NCBI GenBank assembly: GCA_052035915.1
Contig: JBPOHE010000133.1
Span: forward strand, 1 to 24,441
Direction: 5' to 3'
DNA from: JBPOHE01 sp052035915
Lineage (GTDB): Bacteria; Pseudomonadota; Gammaproteobacteria; Chromatiales; Chromatiaceae
DNA: 24,441 nt
Positions within the stretch are counted from its first letter, which is position 1, and every line of letters begins with the position of its first letter. The notes beneath the pieces are model-generated. The model saw only the letters and a list, made by a program, of their open reading frames with translations, was not told the origin of the DNA and made no database searches. Shown piece by piece: positions 13,472-21,680 of this stretch. The position numbers and the translations under genes are program-made.

Positions 13472-13510
13472 CTTTTACCCCTGTCGTGCCTGAAGTGGGA
13501 GAACCTGAAG

Positions 13511-15163
13511 ATGTCAAACTGCCTGATCTCCTGGCGTTTCCTTGCACTGGGCCTTGCCGTGGCTCTGGGAGGGACCTCGTCCAGGGCCTGGTCCGAGGAC
13601 TGGATCTATACCGTCCGGCCGGGGGATAACCTCTGGGACCTGAGCCAGAGGTATCTCAAGGATGTGAATTTATGGAAGCCGCTGCAGGATTTGAACGCCG
13701 TCGCGGACCCGGAACAGCTGCCGCCTGGGCAACGGTTGCGCATTCCCATGGACTGGCTGGTGCTCCAACCCTCCCAAGCCAGGCTGATCGCTGTCTCGGG
13801 GCCGGTCGAAGTGCTCTCCAAAGGCGCGACGGCAGCTCTGACCCCCGCCCCGGGGCAGAAGCTGTTCAGCGGCGACAAAGTCACCACCGGGGTCGGCGGC
13901 AGCGCCACCCTGGAGTTGCTGGACGGGAGTCGGCTGCTGGTCGAGCCGAATTCCCAGCTCAGGATGGACAGCTTAAAGGAATACCGGGGCACCGGCATCA
14001 CGGCCACCCAGGTCCGGCTCGATGAGGGAAGGATGGACACCCAGGTGAAGAGGCTCCCCGGGACGGCGCCCAGATTCCAGATCGCCACCCCGGCGGCCAC
14101 GACCACGGTACGCGGCACCCAGTATCGGGTCGCCATGGACCCCGAGCGGGATCAAGCCTCCACCGAGGTGCTCAAAGGCCAGGTGGGGGTAAGCAACCGG
14201 CAGCGCAGCCGTCTGCTGCGGGCCGGTTTCGGGGCGGTGACCGAGGTCGGCAAGCCACCGTCCGCCCCCGAGCCATTGTTGCCGCCGCCGGGTCTCGGCT
14301 CTTTACCCCCGGCCTTCCATCTCTTGCCTATCCGTCTGAATTTCCCCGCCTTGCCGGGAGCGAGCGGGTATCGCTTGCAGGTCGCCGCGGATAAGGACTT
14401 CAGCGCCCTGGTGTTCGATGCCCTGGCCGACAAGCCGTCCTTCCATGTGCCGGATCTGCCGGATGGGGATCTGGTCCTGCGCCTGCGGGCCGTGGCCGCC
14501 TCCGGGCTTGAAGGCCGGGAGGCCTTCCAGGGATTCCGGGTCGAGGCCCATCCCCAACCTCCGTTCATTCTGGAGCCGCTATCCGGGGCCAAGGTCCGTG
14601 ACCCCCAGCTCCAGTTCCGTTGGGCGCAGCCCGAGGAGGCCCGGGACTATCATCTCCAGTTGGCCAGGGACGCCACATTTGCCGATCTGGTCCTTGACAA
14701 GCCCGGCATCGAGGCCACCGCGGTCAAGACCGACAACCAACTGGAGCCCGGTCAGTATTACTGGCGGGTGGCCACCCGGGACCGGAGCGGCAAAAAAGGT
14801 CCCTTCAGCGATGCCCAGGGAATTGAACTGCGTCCCCTGGGCGATCCGGGCGCGGCCAGCAGCGATGCCGCGGCGGATACCCTGACGCTACGCTGGAGTC
14901 GGGGTCAACCCGGTCAGCGCTATCAGATCCAGTTCGCCCGGGAGCGGGAGTTTCAGGATCTCGTCACCGACCAGGTGCTCGACGAGCCGGAACTGAGCCT
15001 GCCCAGGCCCTGGCCCGGTAAGTATTATCTGCGCCTGCGTCTGATCGACACCGACGGCTATCTCGGTACCTACGGCAAGCCCCAGACGATCGAGGTGTCC
15101 TCCGCCATGGTGTGGCAGGCGATCATCGTGGTCTTGACGGTGGTGGGGATCGTGGCCCTCTGA
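13511..15163 (+). CDS. LysM and FecR domain envelope protein with a C-terminal membrane anchor
   Basis: Secreted protein of 550 aa from the ATG at 13511, chosen because GGGAG lies 10 bases upstream and a signal peptide follows directly (SWRFLALGLAVALGGTSSRA, cleavage near residue 26). Domains: LysM at about 31-80 (YTVRPGDNLWDLSQRYLK, LPPGQRLRIP), which binds peptidoglycan; a FecR-type domain at about 90-245 (VTTGVGGSATLELLDGSRL, TPAATTTVRGTQYRVA); then three fibronectin-like beta modules at about 270-365, 370-465 and 470-530, each with a YxLQVA/YHLQLA/YQIQFA strand. The last 18 residues (VWQAIIVVLTVVGIVAL) form a membrane segment ending at the C-terminus. No cyclase or FecI-type sigma factor gene is adjacent, so a classic Fec signalling role is not supported. 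Confidence 0.88.
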   Translation: MSNCLISWRFLALGLAVALGGTSSRAWSEDWIYTVRPGDNLWDLSQRYLKDVNLWKPLQDLNAVADPEQLPPGQRLRIPMDWLVLQPSQARLIAVSGPVEVLSKGATAALTPAPGQKLFSGDKVTTGVGGSATLELLDGSRLLVEPNSQLRMDSLKEYRGTGITATQVRLDEGRMDTQVKRLPGTAPRFQIATPAATTTVRGTQYRVAMDPERDQASTEVLKGQVGVSNRQRSRLLRAGFGAVTEVGKPPSAPEPLLPPPGLGSLPPAFHLLPIRLNFPALPGASGYRLQVAADKDFSALVFDALADKPSFHVPDLPDGDLVLRLRAVAASGLEGREAFQGFRVEAHPQPPFILEPLSGAKVRDPQLQFRWAQPEEARDYHLQLARDATFADLVLDKPGIEATAVKTDNQLEPGQYYWRVATRDRSGKKGPFSDAQGIELRPLGDPGAASSDAAADTLTLRWSRGQPGQRYQIQFAREREFQDLVTDQVLDEPELSLPRPWPGKYYLRLRLIDTDGYLGTYGKPQTIEVSSAMVWQAIIVVLTVVGIVAL

Positions 15164-15197
15164 GGCGCTGGGCAGAATGGCCGGTTCGGACTCTTTA

Positions 15198-15218
15198 CCG
15201 AGGCTGTGATAGCCTCGG
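15198..15218 (+). terminator. Hairpin after the LysM/FecR gene
   Basis: CCGAGGCT and AGCCTCGG form a perfect 8-bp stem with a five-base loop, 35 bp after the stop codon. The nearest T-run starts about 20 bases later, within the palindromic repeat, so it is not a canonical intrinsic terminator, although its place between convergent genes fits. Confidence 0.4.
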
Positions 15219-15234
15219 GCCAGGGCGCTTGAGA

Positions 15235-15309
15235 TCGGTTTTTGTTCTGAAATGGAGAACAATACCTCTGAATATTGATGTATTGTTCTCTTAAAAGAAG
15301 GAAAACCGG
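15235..15309. repeat. AT-rich two-lobed palindrome, copy 2
   Basis: This aligns with 8827-8903 over its whole length at roughly 75% identity. The arms CGGTTTTTGTTCT and GAAGGAAAACCG pair across the element, and inner GTTCT/AGAAC units form lobes on each side of a short central spacer. It lies between the convergent LysM/FecR and DUF5063 genes, the same kind of position as copy 1. Confidence 0.7.
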
Positions 15310-15389
15310 CCATTTTCAGCCAATGCCCGGAGCCGCCGGGTGTTTCCCGGCGCCGGGTCGGACCACTCGGAAGCCCGGAAGCCTTGGGA

Positions 15390-15887
15390 TCAGGCCGCGG
15401 TCAACTGGCCCCTCGCCAACAGGGCATAGAGATGGCGTTCGGCATCCACCAGGTGTTGTCCCCAATGGGCACGAAAGCCGCGAATCCATCCCTGCCGGGC
15501 CTGCTCCTCTCCATCGCCATCGAGGGTGGCGTCCAGCAGGCGCAGCCCGTATTTGAGTTCGCAATAGATATCGGTGAGATCGTCGGCGAGACTGCCGGTC
15601 GGGCCGTGGCCGTCTTCGCCGCAACTGTCGTACTCCAACCAGTAAGAGTCCCGTTCTCCCAGCAAGATGCGCAGGTGGGAGAAGAGCTCGAAGCGGGCGT
15701 CCAGATCCGCCACCAGGGTGTGCTCGGTGTCGTCGGCGGCTTCGCCCAGGGCGGCCACCGTGGCATGCAGCCGGGGTAACAGCCGGGCAATCTGTTGAAG
15801 CCACCCCGCATCCGCGTCGAACACGCTATCGATCAGCCCGCAATAGCGTCTCGCTACCTCGGCCATATCTTGTAATTGCGGCATCAT
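15390..15887 (-). CDS. DUF5063 domain protein
   Basis: Cytoplasmic helical protein of 165 aa of the DUF5063 family, whose function is unknown. Recognisable elements are RYCGLIDSV near the N-terminus, the central GERDSYWLEYDSCGED, and the conserved SLADDLTDIYCELKYGLRLL (about 108-127), followed by GWIRGFRAHWGQHLVDAERH. Two ATGs occur in tandem (15887 and 15884); a G-rich stretch (GGGGGGTAAGG) precedes them. It is encoded 82 bp downstream of rubredoxin on the same strand and may share its transcript. Confidence 0.82.
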   Translation of the reverse strand: MMPQLQDMAEVARRYCGLIDSVFDADAGWLQQIARLLPRLHATVAALGEAADDTEHTLVADLDARFELFSHLRILLGERDSYWLEYDSCGEDGHGPTGSLADDLTDIYCELKYGLRLLDATLDGDGEEQARQGWIRGFRAHWGQHLVDAERHLYALLARGQLTAA

Positions 15888-15969
15888 GCCTTACCCCCCA
15901 CAGCACTGGACCAGCCTAAGACCAGAGTGTAGACGAGATTTCGCCGGGGATGGCGGCCAGTGGAGAGCC

Positions 15970-16134
15970 TTAGATTTCGATCATCTCGAAGTCCTCCTTG
16001 CCCGCCCCGCAATCCGGGCATCTCCAGTTGAAGGGCACATCTTCCCAAAGGGTCCCGGGGAGAATCCCGTCGTCCGGCCAGCCCTTGGCCTCGTCGTAAA
16101 TCAAGCCGCAGATCACGCACATATACCTTTTCAT
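15970..16134 (-). CDS. Rubredoxin
   Basis: Small electron carrier of 54 aa with one iron bound by four cysteines. The minus strand reads MKRYMCVICGLIYDEAKGW at the start and RCPDCGAGKEDFEMIEI at the end; the ligands are Cys6, Cys9, Cys39 and Cys42, the two CxxCG loops of the family. Conserved aromatic and proline positions (IYDEAKGWPDDGI, PGTLWEDVP, WRCPDCG) are all present and the length is standard. GGAGAGG precedes the ATG by about five bases. It is divergent from thiD, an arrangement I recall from many gammaproteobacteria. The electron-transfer partner is not shown by the sequence. Confidence 0.96.
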   Translation of the reverse strand: MKRYMCVICGLIYDEAKGWPDDGILPGTLWEDVPFNWRCPDCGAGKEDFEMIEI

Positions 16135-16272
16135 CTTCGCCTCTCCAGCCGCGACCAGGAATCGTCAGGGCGCGGATTCTGCCACGTCGGGGCTGGGCTG
16201 GCGAGCGGCGCCGGGGAGCGCGAAACCCTTACCCCCCCAGCCATCGGCCATCACATTGGATACAATGCGCCC

Positions 16273-17085
16273 ATGTCCCACGGCGGCTCCATTCCCCTCG
16301 TCCTTTGCCTCTCCGGCCATGATCCCAGCGGCGGCGCCGGCCTCCAGGCGGATATCGAGGCCATCGCCGCCAACGGCGCCCAGGCTTGTACCCTGGTGAC
16401 CTGTCTCACCCTGCAAGACAGTTGCGGCGTGCTCGAGGTCAGGCCGGTTGACGGCGACTGGCTCGTCCGCCAGGCGGAGCTGTTGTTCACCGATAGTCGC
16501 TTCCAGGCGATCAAGATCGGCATCATCCCGGATCTCGAAACGCTGAAGGCCATCCTCGCCATACTCGAGCGCCATCCCGGGATCCCGGTGGTCCTCGATC
16601 CTGTGCTCGCCGCCGGTGGCAACGGCACCTCCCTGACCAGCGTCTCTACCCTGGACAAGGTACGCGACCGACTGCTGCCCCGGGTGACCCTGATCACCCC
16701 CAACGGCGTCGAGGCCAGGGCACTGGTCCCAGGGGAAGCGGACCTTCCCGGCTGTGCCGGACGCCTGCTGGCTTGGGGTTGTCGCTGGGTGCTCATCACC
16801 GGCGGCCATGAACCCCAAGCCGAGGTGGTGAATCGGCTCTACAACCAAGATGGCCTGGTGGACGAGATGAGCTGGCCGCGTCTCCCGGGCGGTTTTCATG
16901 GCTCGGGCTGTACCCTGGCGAGCGCTATCGCCGCCCATCTGGGTCGTGGCGCGACGCTGCCGACGGCAGTGCGTCTGGCCCAGGGCTATACCTGGGAGAG
17001 TCTCGCCCGGGCGTTCCGCAGCGGTCGCGGCCAACTGGTCCCGGATCGCTTTCCCAGTCTGCGACGGGAGATCGAACATGACTGA
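16273..17085 (+). CDS. thiD: Hydroxymethylpyrimidine/phosphomethylpyrimidine kinase
   Basis: Thiamine pathway enzyme that phosphorylates HMP and then HMP-P to HMP-PP; cytoplasmic, ribokinase-like fold. From the ATG at 16273 it has 270 aa, the normal size. Visible motifs are GHDPSGGAGLQADIEAIAA (15-33), the NGVEA region (144-148), ITGGHEP (175-181) and the anion-hole/catalytic GFHGSGCTLASAIAAH (207-222, Cys213). The frame stays open for 129 codons upstream, but this part has no family resemblance and overlaps the rubredoxin gene. No strong ribosome binding site precedes 16273 and no TPP riboswitch was recognised in the 138-bp leader. It overlaps thiE by 8 bp. Confidence 0.94.
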   Translation: MSHGGSIPLVLCLSGHDPSGGAGLQADIEAIAANGAQACTLVTCLTLQDSCGVLEVRPVDGDWLVRQAELLFTDSRFQAIKIGIIPDLETLKAILAILERHPGIPVVLDPVLAAGGNGTSLTSVSTLDKVRDRLLPRVTLITPNGVEARALVPGEADLPGCAGRLLAWGCRWVLITGGHEPQAEVVNRLYNQDGLVDEMSWPRLPGGFHGSGCTLASAIAAHLGRGATLPTAVRLAQGYTWESLARAFRSGRGQLVPDRFPSLRREIEHD

Positions 17086-17737
17086 GCGCTGGAGCCGACA
17101 GGGACTCTATGCCATCACCCCCGGCGGTCCCCTGAATCCCGCGACCCTGTTCGACCAAGTCGCCCACTGCCTCCAAGGTGGTGCCCGGGTCGTGCAGTAT
17201 CGGGACAAGACCGGCACCGCCGAGCATCGTCTCGAAGTCGCCCGGCGCCTGCTCCGGCTTTGCCGTGAGTTCCGGGTGCCCCTGCTGATCAATGACGATC
17301 CCTCCCTTGCCCTGGCCGTCGGCGCCGATGGGGTGCACTTGGGCCGGGAGGACCCGGATCTCGCCCAGGCCCGCCAGCGGCTTGGCCCAGGCGCGATCAT
17401 CGGTATCTCCTGCTACAACCGGCTGGATCTGGCCCTGGCCGCCGAAGCGGGTGGTGCCGACTATCTGGCCTTTGGCCGCTTCTTTGCGTCCGCGACCAAG
17501 CCCCAGGCGGTAGCGGCTGGGCTGGAGCTGTTGCGAGAGGCCCGCGCCCGCTTGCGGCGGCCCATTGTTGCGATCGGTGGGATAACGCCCGAGAATGGCG
17601 GCGCGCTGGTCCAAGCCGGAGCCGACCTGCTGGCCGTGATCCAGGGGGTCTTCGGCCAGCCCGACATCCAGTCCGCCGCCCGTGCCTACAGCCGGCTCTT
17701 TCCCCTCGGAGATACCCGTCATGAGTCTGTCCCATGA
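17078..17737 (+). CDS. thiE: Thiamine-phosphate synthase
   Basis: Joins HMP-PP with the thiazole phosphate to give thiamine phosphate. It has 219 aa with a TIM-barrel fold. Motifs: VVQYRDKT (38-45), INDD (71-74) for pyrophosphate/Mg binding, GVHLGRED (85-92), IGISCYN (108-114), DYLAFGRFFASATKP (128-142) and AIGGI late in the protein. The start ATG lies inside the end of thiD (8-bp overlap), and its own end overlaps the hemL start by 17 bp, so the three genes form one translationally coupled operon. ThiD supplies its substrate directly. Confidence 0.95.
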   Translation: MTERWSRQGLYAITPGGPLNPATLFDQVAHCLQGGARVVQYRDKTGTAEHRLEVARRLLRLCREFRVPLLINDDPSLALAVGADGVHLGREDPDLAQARQRLGPGAIIGISCYNRLDLALAAEAGGADYLAFGRFFASATKPQAVAAGLELLREARARLRRPIVAIGGITPENGGALVQAGADLLAVIQGVFGQPDIQSAARAYSRLFPLGDTRHESVP

Positions 17738-19004
17738 ACTCTTCCAGCAAGCCCAGCACAGCATCCCGGGAGGGGTGAACTCGCCGGTTCGCGCCTTCCG
17801 CGGCGTCGGTGGCGATCCCCTGTTCATCGAACGGGCCTCCGGCCCCTATCTGTTCGATGTCGAGGGGCGGCGCTACATCGATTACGTGGGTTCCTGGGGG
17901 CCGATGGTGCTTGGTCATGCCCACCCGGAGGTGGTGCAAGCGGTGCGGGAGGCGGCGCTCAAGGGTCTGAGCTATGGGGCGCCGACCGAGATCGAGATCC
18001 GCATGGCGGAGCGACTGCGGGTCTTGGTGCCGTCCATGGAGTTGGTGCGCATGGTCAGTTCCGGCACCGAGGCCACCATGAGTGCCATCCGCCTGGCGCG
18101 GGGCTTCACGGGGCGGGAGCGGCTGGTCAAATTCGAGGGCTGTTACCACGGCCACGGGGATTCCCTGCTGGTCAAGGCCGGTTCGGGCGCCCTGACCCTG
18201 GGTGAACCCAGCTCCGCGGGCGTGCCCCGGGCACTGGCGGATCTCACCATCACCCTGGCGTACAACGATCTCGCCCAGGTCGAGGCCGCCTTCGCCGAGC
18301 TGGGGGAACAGATCGCCGCGATCATTGTCGAGCCGGTGGCGGGCAACATGAACTGCATCCCGCCCCAACCGGGTTTCCTCGAAGGTCTGCGCCGCCTCTG
18401 TGATGAGTACGGCAGCCTGCTGATCTTCGACGAGGTGATGACCGGCTTCCGGGTCGCCCTCGGCGGCGCCCAGGCCAGATATGGGATTACCCCCGACCTC
18501 ACCACCCTGGGCAAGGTCATCGGTGGCGGCATGCCGGTCGGCGCCTTCGGCGGACGACGGGAGGTCATGGAACGCATCGCCCCCCTGGGACCGGTGTACC
18601 AGGCCGGCACCCTGTCCGGCAACCCGATCGCCATGACCGCCGGGCTCAAGACCCTGGAACTGATCAGCGAACCAGGGTTCTTCGCGGATCTGGAACGCAA
18701 AACCCGCCTGGTTGCCGAGGGGCTGGTGGAGCGGGCCCGACGCCGGGGCGTGCCCTTGACGACCAATGCCGTGGGGGGCATGTTCGGCTTCTTCTTCACC
18801 CCGGAACCCCGGGTGTGGAACTATGCCCAGGCCACTGCCTGCGACCTGGCGGCCTTCCGACGTTTCTTTCACGCCATGCTGGAGCTGGGTGTCTATCTCG
18901 CCCCCTCCGCCTTCGAGGCTGGATTTCTCTCCGCCAGTCACAGCGAAGCGGACATCGAGGCCACCCTGGACGCGGCCGAGCGGGCCTTCGCCCGGCTGAT
19001 CTGA
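17721..19004 (+). CDS. hemL: Glutamate-1-semialdehyde 2,1-aminomutase
   Basis: PLP enzyme making 5-aminolevulinate from glutamate-1-semialdehyde, the committed step of the C5 route to haem and (bacterio)chlorophyll. It has 427 aa, nearly the same as E. coli (426). The PLP lysine is Lys265 in TTLGKVIGGGMPVGAFGG; other conserved parts are SIPGGVNSPVRAF, the SSGTEATMSAIRLAR PLP-phosphate loop, EGCYHGHGD, FDEVMTGFR and AGTLSGNP. The start at 17721 is chosen for GGAG nine bases upstream and the usual N-terminus MSLSHELFQQAQ. It is the third gene of the thiD-thiE-hemL run, a common gammaproteobacterial order. Confidence 0.97.
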   Translation: MSLSHELFQQAQHSIPGGVNSPVRAFRGVGGDPLFIERASGPYLFDVEGRRYIDYVGSWGPMVLGHAHPEVVQAVREAALKGLSYGAPTEIEIRMAERLRVLVPSMELVRMVSSGTEATMSAIRLARGFTGRERLVKFEGCYHGHGDSLLVKAGSGALTLGEPSSAGVPRALADLTITLAYNDLAQVEAAFAELGEQIAAIIVEPVAGNMNCIPPQPGFLEGLRRLCDEYGSLLIFDEVMTGFRVALGGAQARYGITPDLTTLGKVIGGGMPVGAFGGRREVMERIAPLGPVYQAGTLSGNPIAMTAGLKTLELISEPGFFADLERKTRLVAEGLVERARRRGVPLTTNAVGGMFGFFFTPEPRVWNYAQATACDLAAFRRFFHAMLELGVYLAPSAFEAGFLSASHSEADIEATLDAAERAFARLI

Positions 19005-19032
19005 AACCCTAACCGAGATCGAGATAGCGCCC

Positions 19033-21180
19033 ATGGACAATTTCGTCCCGCAACTGCTGGCCTGGGTGGCCGCCAATGAAGTCTGGGCCGGTGTGGTCGT
19101 CTTCCTGGTCTCCGCGGCTGAATCCATGGCCGTGGTCGGGGTGCTGGTGCCCGGGGTCGCCATGATGTTCGGCGCCGGCGCCCTGATCGCCGCCGGTGCC
19201 CTGGAGTTCTGGCCCACCGTCGCCTGGGCGGTGGGCGGGGCGGTCGTTGGCGATGGCCTGAGTTTCTGGCTCGGTTACCACTTCCGTGACCGCCTCACCA
19301 GCGTCTGGCCCTTCTCCAAACATCCCGACATGCTGCGCCAGGGCATCGACTTCTTCCGCCGCTATGGCGGCAAGAGCGTGGCCATCGGGCGCTTCTTCGG
19401 CCCGGTGCGCGCCGTCATCCCCCTCATCGCCGGCATGATGAACATGCCGCCGCTACGCTTCTATGTCGCCAACTTCATCTCGGCCCTGGCCTGGGCCCCG
19501 GCCTATCTGCTTCCCGGGATCGTCTTCGGCGCCTCGCTGCAACTCGCCTCCGAGGTCGCCTTCCGCCTGGTGATCCTGTTACTCGGCTTGGGCCTCCTGG
19601 GCTGGCTGGCGATCTGGCTGGTGCGGCAGAGCTTCCGTCTGCTGCAACCCCGGGCCTCCAACCTCCTCAGCCGGATGCTGATCTGGAGCCGTCTGCATCC
19701 CAAACTGGGGGAGATCGGCGTCGCCCTCGGCGACCCCGGGCATCCAGAGGCCAAGGGTCTGGCGCTCTTCGCCAGCCTCTTGTTCCTCAGCGCCCTGGTA
19801 TTCGCCTTCGTCATCACCAAGGTATTGGATCATACGGGTCTCGGTGGGCTGGATCTGGCGGTGTTCCACGGCCTGCAAAGCCTGCATACCCCCTGGGCCG
19901 ACAGCCTGATGCTGGGTTTCAGCCGTCTGGGCGATGGCGCGGTGATTCTGCCCTTCCTCCTGGTCGCCATGGTGTTTTGCGCCGTCCAGCGGCATTGGCG
20001 CAGTCTCTGGTACTGGATCGCCGCCGCCGGTTTCGCCCTGGCCGTGCCGATAATGTTGAAATACGGCCTGAGAATCCCCCGACCTCCGGGTCCCATCACC
20101 CAGTTCGAGCCCTACTCCTTTCCCAGCGGCCATACCATGCGGGCCACCGTATTCTTCGGTTTTCTCGCCGTGGTGGTGGCCCGCGCCCTTCCCCCCCTGC
20201 GACGCTGGATGCCCTATAGTCTGACCGCCCTGGCGGTGCTCGGCGTGGGGCTGGCGCGGCTCTATATCGGTGCCCACTGGTTGTCCGATGTCCTCGCCAG
20301 TCTCACCCTCGGCCTGGTCTGGGTAGCCGCCCTGGGGATCGCCTATCACCGGCATACGGATCGGGAATCCCATTGGTTCGGTCTCGCCACCACCCTCAGC
20401 CTGACACTCGCCCTGGCCTTCGGGGTCTCCACCTGGCGTCACCATCAACAAGAGATGGTCGCACTGACGCCCCAGAAGGCCGTCGTAGAGATGGCAGAGA
20501 GCGACTGGTGGGAGCAGGCCTGGCGGCAACTCCCGGAGACACGCTTGGATACCCGGCATCGGCTGAATCACCCCCTGAATCTGCAATACCTGGGTACCCC
20601 GGAGGAGCTCACGACGGCCTTGTCCGGCCAGGGTTGGCGTCCAGCCGAGCGGCTGGCTTGGGGCAATCTGTTGAAACTGCTCTCGCCCTCGCTTCCCCTC
20701 GACCAACTCCCGGTGCTGCCTCAGGTCCACGATGGCCGCCACGAGGTGCTGTCGCTGGACAAGGCTCTGGGAGATGGGCCGCGCCTGGTACTCAGATTGT
20801 GGCCGGCGGATGTCCGCCTGCAGCCGGGAAATCATCCCCTCTGGTTGGGGAACGTCTCCATCCAGCGGCAGGAACAAGTGTTGGAACTGCTCAACTTTCC
20901 GCGCACGGATGAGACCGCCTATGACCGGGCCTGGCAGACCCTGCTCGGCGATCTCGGCGCGGTGACCTACAAACAACCCGCCGGGGAGCGGAATCTGCTG
21001 TTGCTGCGTCTGCCCCTGGTCGTCCCGGCGGCGTCCATTACGCCTCCGGCTCCACCCCCCAACGCGGCAACAACCCATGGGGCACCCCGAGATGGTCGAG
21101 CACACGCGCCACGACGAAATCCACCAGCTCCTCCACCCGCTCAGGGCGGTAATAAAAACCGGGATTCGCGGGCAGAATGA
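19033..21180 (+). CDS. DedA/PAP2/LssY fusion membrane protein
   Basis: Three-domain membrane protein of 715 aa. The N-terminal DedA (SNARE-associated) domain covers about 20-180, with GRFFGPVRAVIPLIAGMMNM and an acidic entrance ESMAVVGVLVPG. A PAP2-type phosphatase covers about 245-440, with all three catalytic motifs: KYGLRIPRP (343-351), PSGH (364-367) and R409-x5-H415-x3-D419 (RLYIGAHWLSD). A soluble LssY C-terminal domain covers about 485-665 (WWEQAWRQLP, NHPLNLQYLG, PLWLGNVS). The architecture suggests lipid or undecaprenyl-phosphate handling at the membrane. The last roughly 48 residues are a low-complexity Pro/Ala/Arg tail read through the 3' end of ubiX on the other strand (143-bp overlap), so an ancestral stop near 21035 was probably lost. 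The gene is 28 bp after hemL. Confidence 0.9.
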   Translation: MDNFVPQLLAWVAANEVWAGVVVFLVSAAESMAVVGVLVPGVAMMFGAGALIAAGALEFWPTVAWAVGGAVVGDGLSFWLGYHFRDRLTSVWPFSKHPDMLRQGIDFFRRYGGKSVAIGRFFGPVRAVIPLIAGMMNMPPLRFYVANFISALAWAPAYLLPGIVFGASLQLASEVAFRLVILLLGLGLLGWLAIWLVRQSFRLLQPRASNLLSRMLIWSRLHPKLGEIGVALGDPGHPEAKGLALFASLLFLSALVFAFVITKVLDHTGLGGLDLAVFHGLQSLHTPWADSLMLGFSRLGDGAVILPFLLVAMVFCAVQRHWRSLWYWIAAAGFALAVPIMLKYGLRIPRPPGPITQFEPYSFPSGHTMRATVFFGFLAVVVARALPPLRRWMPYSLTALAVLGVGLARLYIGAHWLSDVLASLTLGLVWVAALGIAYHRHTDRESHWFGLATTLSLTLALAFGVSTWRHHQQEMVALTPQKAVVEMAESDWWEQAWRQLPETRLDTRHRLNHPLNLQYLGTPEELTTALSGQGWRPAERLAWGNLLKLLSPSLPLDQLPVLPQVHDGRHEVLSLDKALGDGPRLVLRLWPADVRLQPGNHPLWLGNVSIQRQEQVLELLNFPRTDETAYDRAWQTLLGDLGAVTYKQPAGERNLLLLRLPLVVPAASITPPAPPPNAATTHGAPRDGRAHAPRRNPPAPPPAQGGNKNRDSRAE

Positions 21181-21676
21181 GGGCGCCCAGGCGGGCCAGC
21201 TTGAGCATGTTTTCGAGATGGATGACCGAGAAGGGGGTCTCCCGTACCACCAGGATGAGTCGGCGTTGCTCTTTGAGCATCACATCGGCGGCGCGCTCGA
21301 TCAGATCCCCGCTCAGGCCGGCGGCCACTGAAGCCAAGGTCCCGGTAGTGCAGGGACAGATCACCATGGCGGTGGGGGGATTGGATCCGCTGGCTACCGG
21401 GGCGGTCCATTGCTGTCGCCCGAACACCCGTAACTGACCTGGCGCCGCCCGGTACTCCCGGGAGAGAAAGTCCTCGGCCTCCTCGCTTCTGGCGGGGAGC
21501 TCCAGATCGGTTTCCATGCGCAGCACGATCTGCCCAGCCTGGGAGATCATGAGATAGACCCGGCGCCCGGCGGCCAGCAGAAGCTCCAGCAATCTCAGCC
21601 CATAGGCGCTGCCGGAGGCGCCGGTGATGGCGAGGGCGATGGGGCCGGAGGGGTCGAGTCCCCCAGGGTGCGCCAT
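21038..21676 (-). CDS. ubiX: Flavin prenyltransferase UbiX
   Basis: Makes prenylated FMN, the cofactor of the UbiD decarboxylase in ubiquinone synthesis. It has 212 aa. Family features: ALAITGASGSAYGLRLLELL (FMN-binding N-terminus), YLMISQAG, VASGSNPPTAMVICPCTTGT, LSGDLIERAADVMLKEQRRL, VVRETPFSVIHLENMLKLA, GALILPANPGFYYRPE and the C-terminal VARVLDHLGVPHGLLPRWG, so the end is authentic. The first residues (MAHPGGLDPSGPI) are slightly longer than usual. The start lies 4 bp after the mpl stop, making it the last gene of a bioD-membrane protein-mpl-ubiX operon. Its 3' end overlaps the DedA/PAP2/LssY gene on the opposite strand. Confidence 0.95.
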   Translation of the reverse strand: MAHPGGLDPSGPIALAITGASGSAYGLRLLELLLAAGRRVYLMISQAGQIVLRMETDLELPARSEEAEDFLSREYRAAPGQLRVFGRQQWTAPVASGSNPPTAMVICPCTTGTLASVAAGLSGDLIERAADVMLKEQRRLILVVRETPFSVIHLENMLKLARLGALILPANPGFYYRPERVEELVDFVVARVLDHLGVPHGLLPRWGVEPEA

Positions 21677-21680
21677 GCGT

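Noticed and set aside
15886..16272. A 129-codon upstream extension of thiD
   Set aside because: It overlaps the rubredoxin gene on the other strand and has no ThiD similarity; ThiD begins naturally at 16273.
16135..16272. Possible TPP riboswitch upstream of thiD
   Set aside because: No thi-box core (CTGAGA plus the ACCTGA segment) could be found in the leader.
17397..19217. Long open frame (606 codons) on the minus strand opposite hemL and thiE
   Set aside because: It lies entirely antisense to three well-supported genes, shows no family resemblance, and is the kind of shadow frame expected at high GC.
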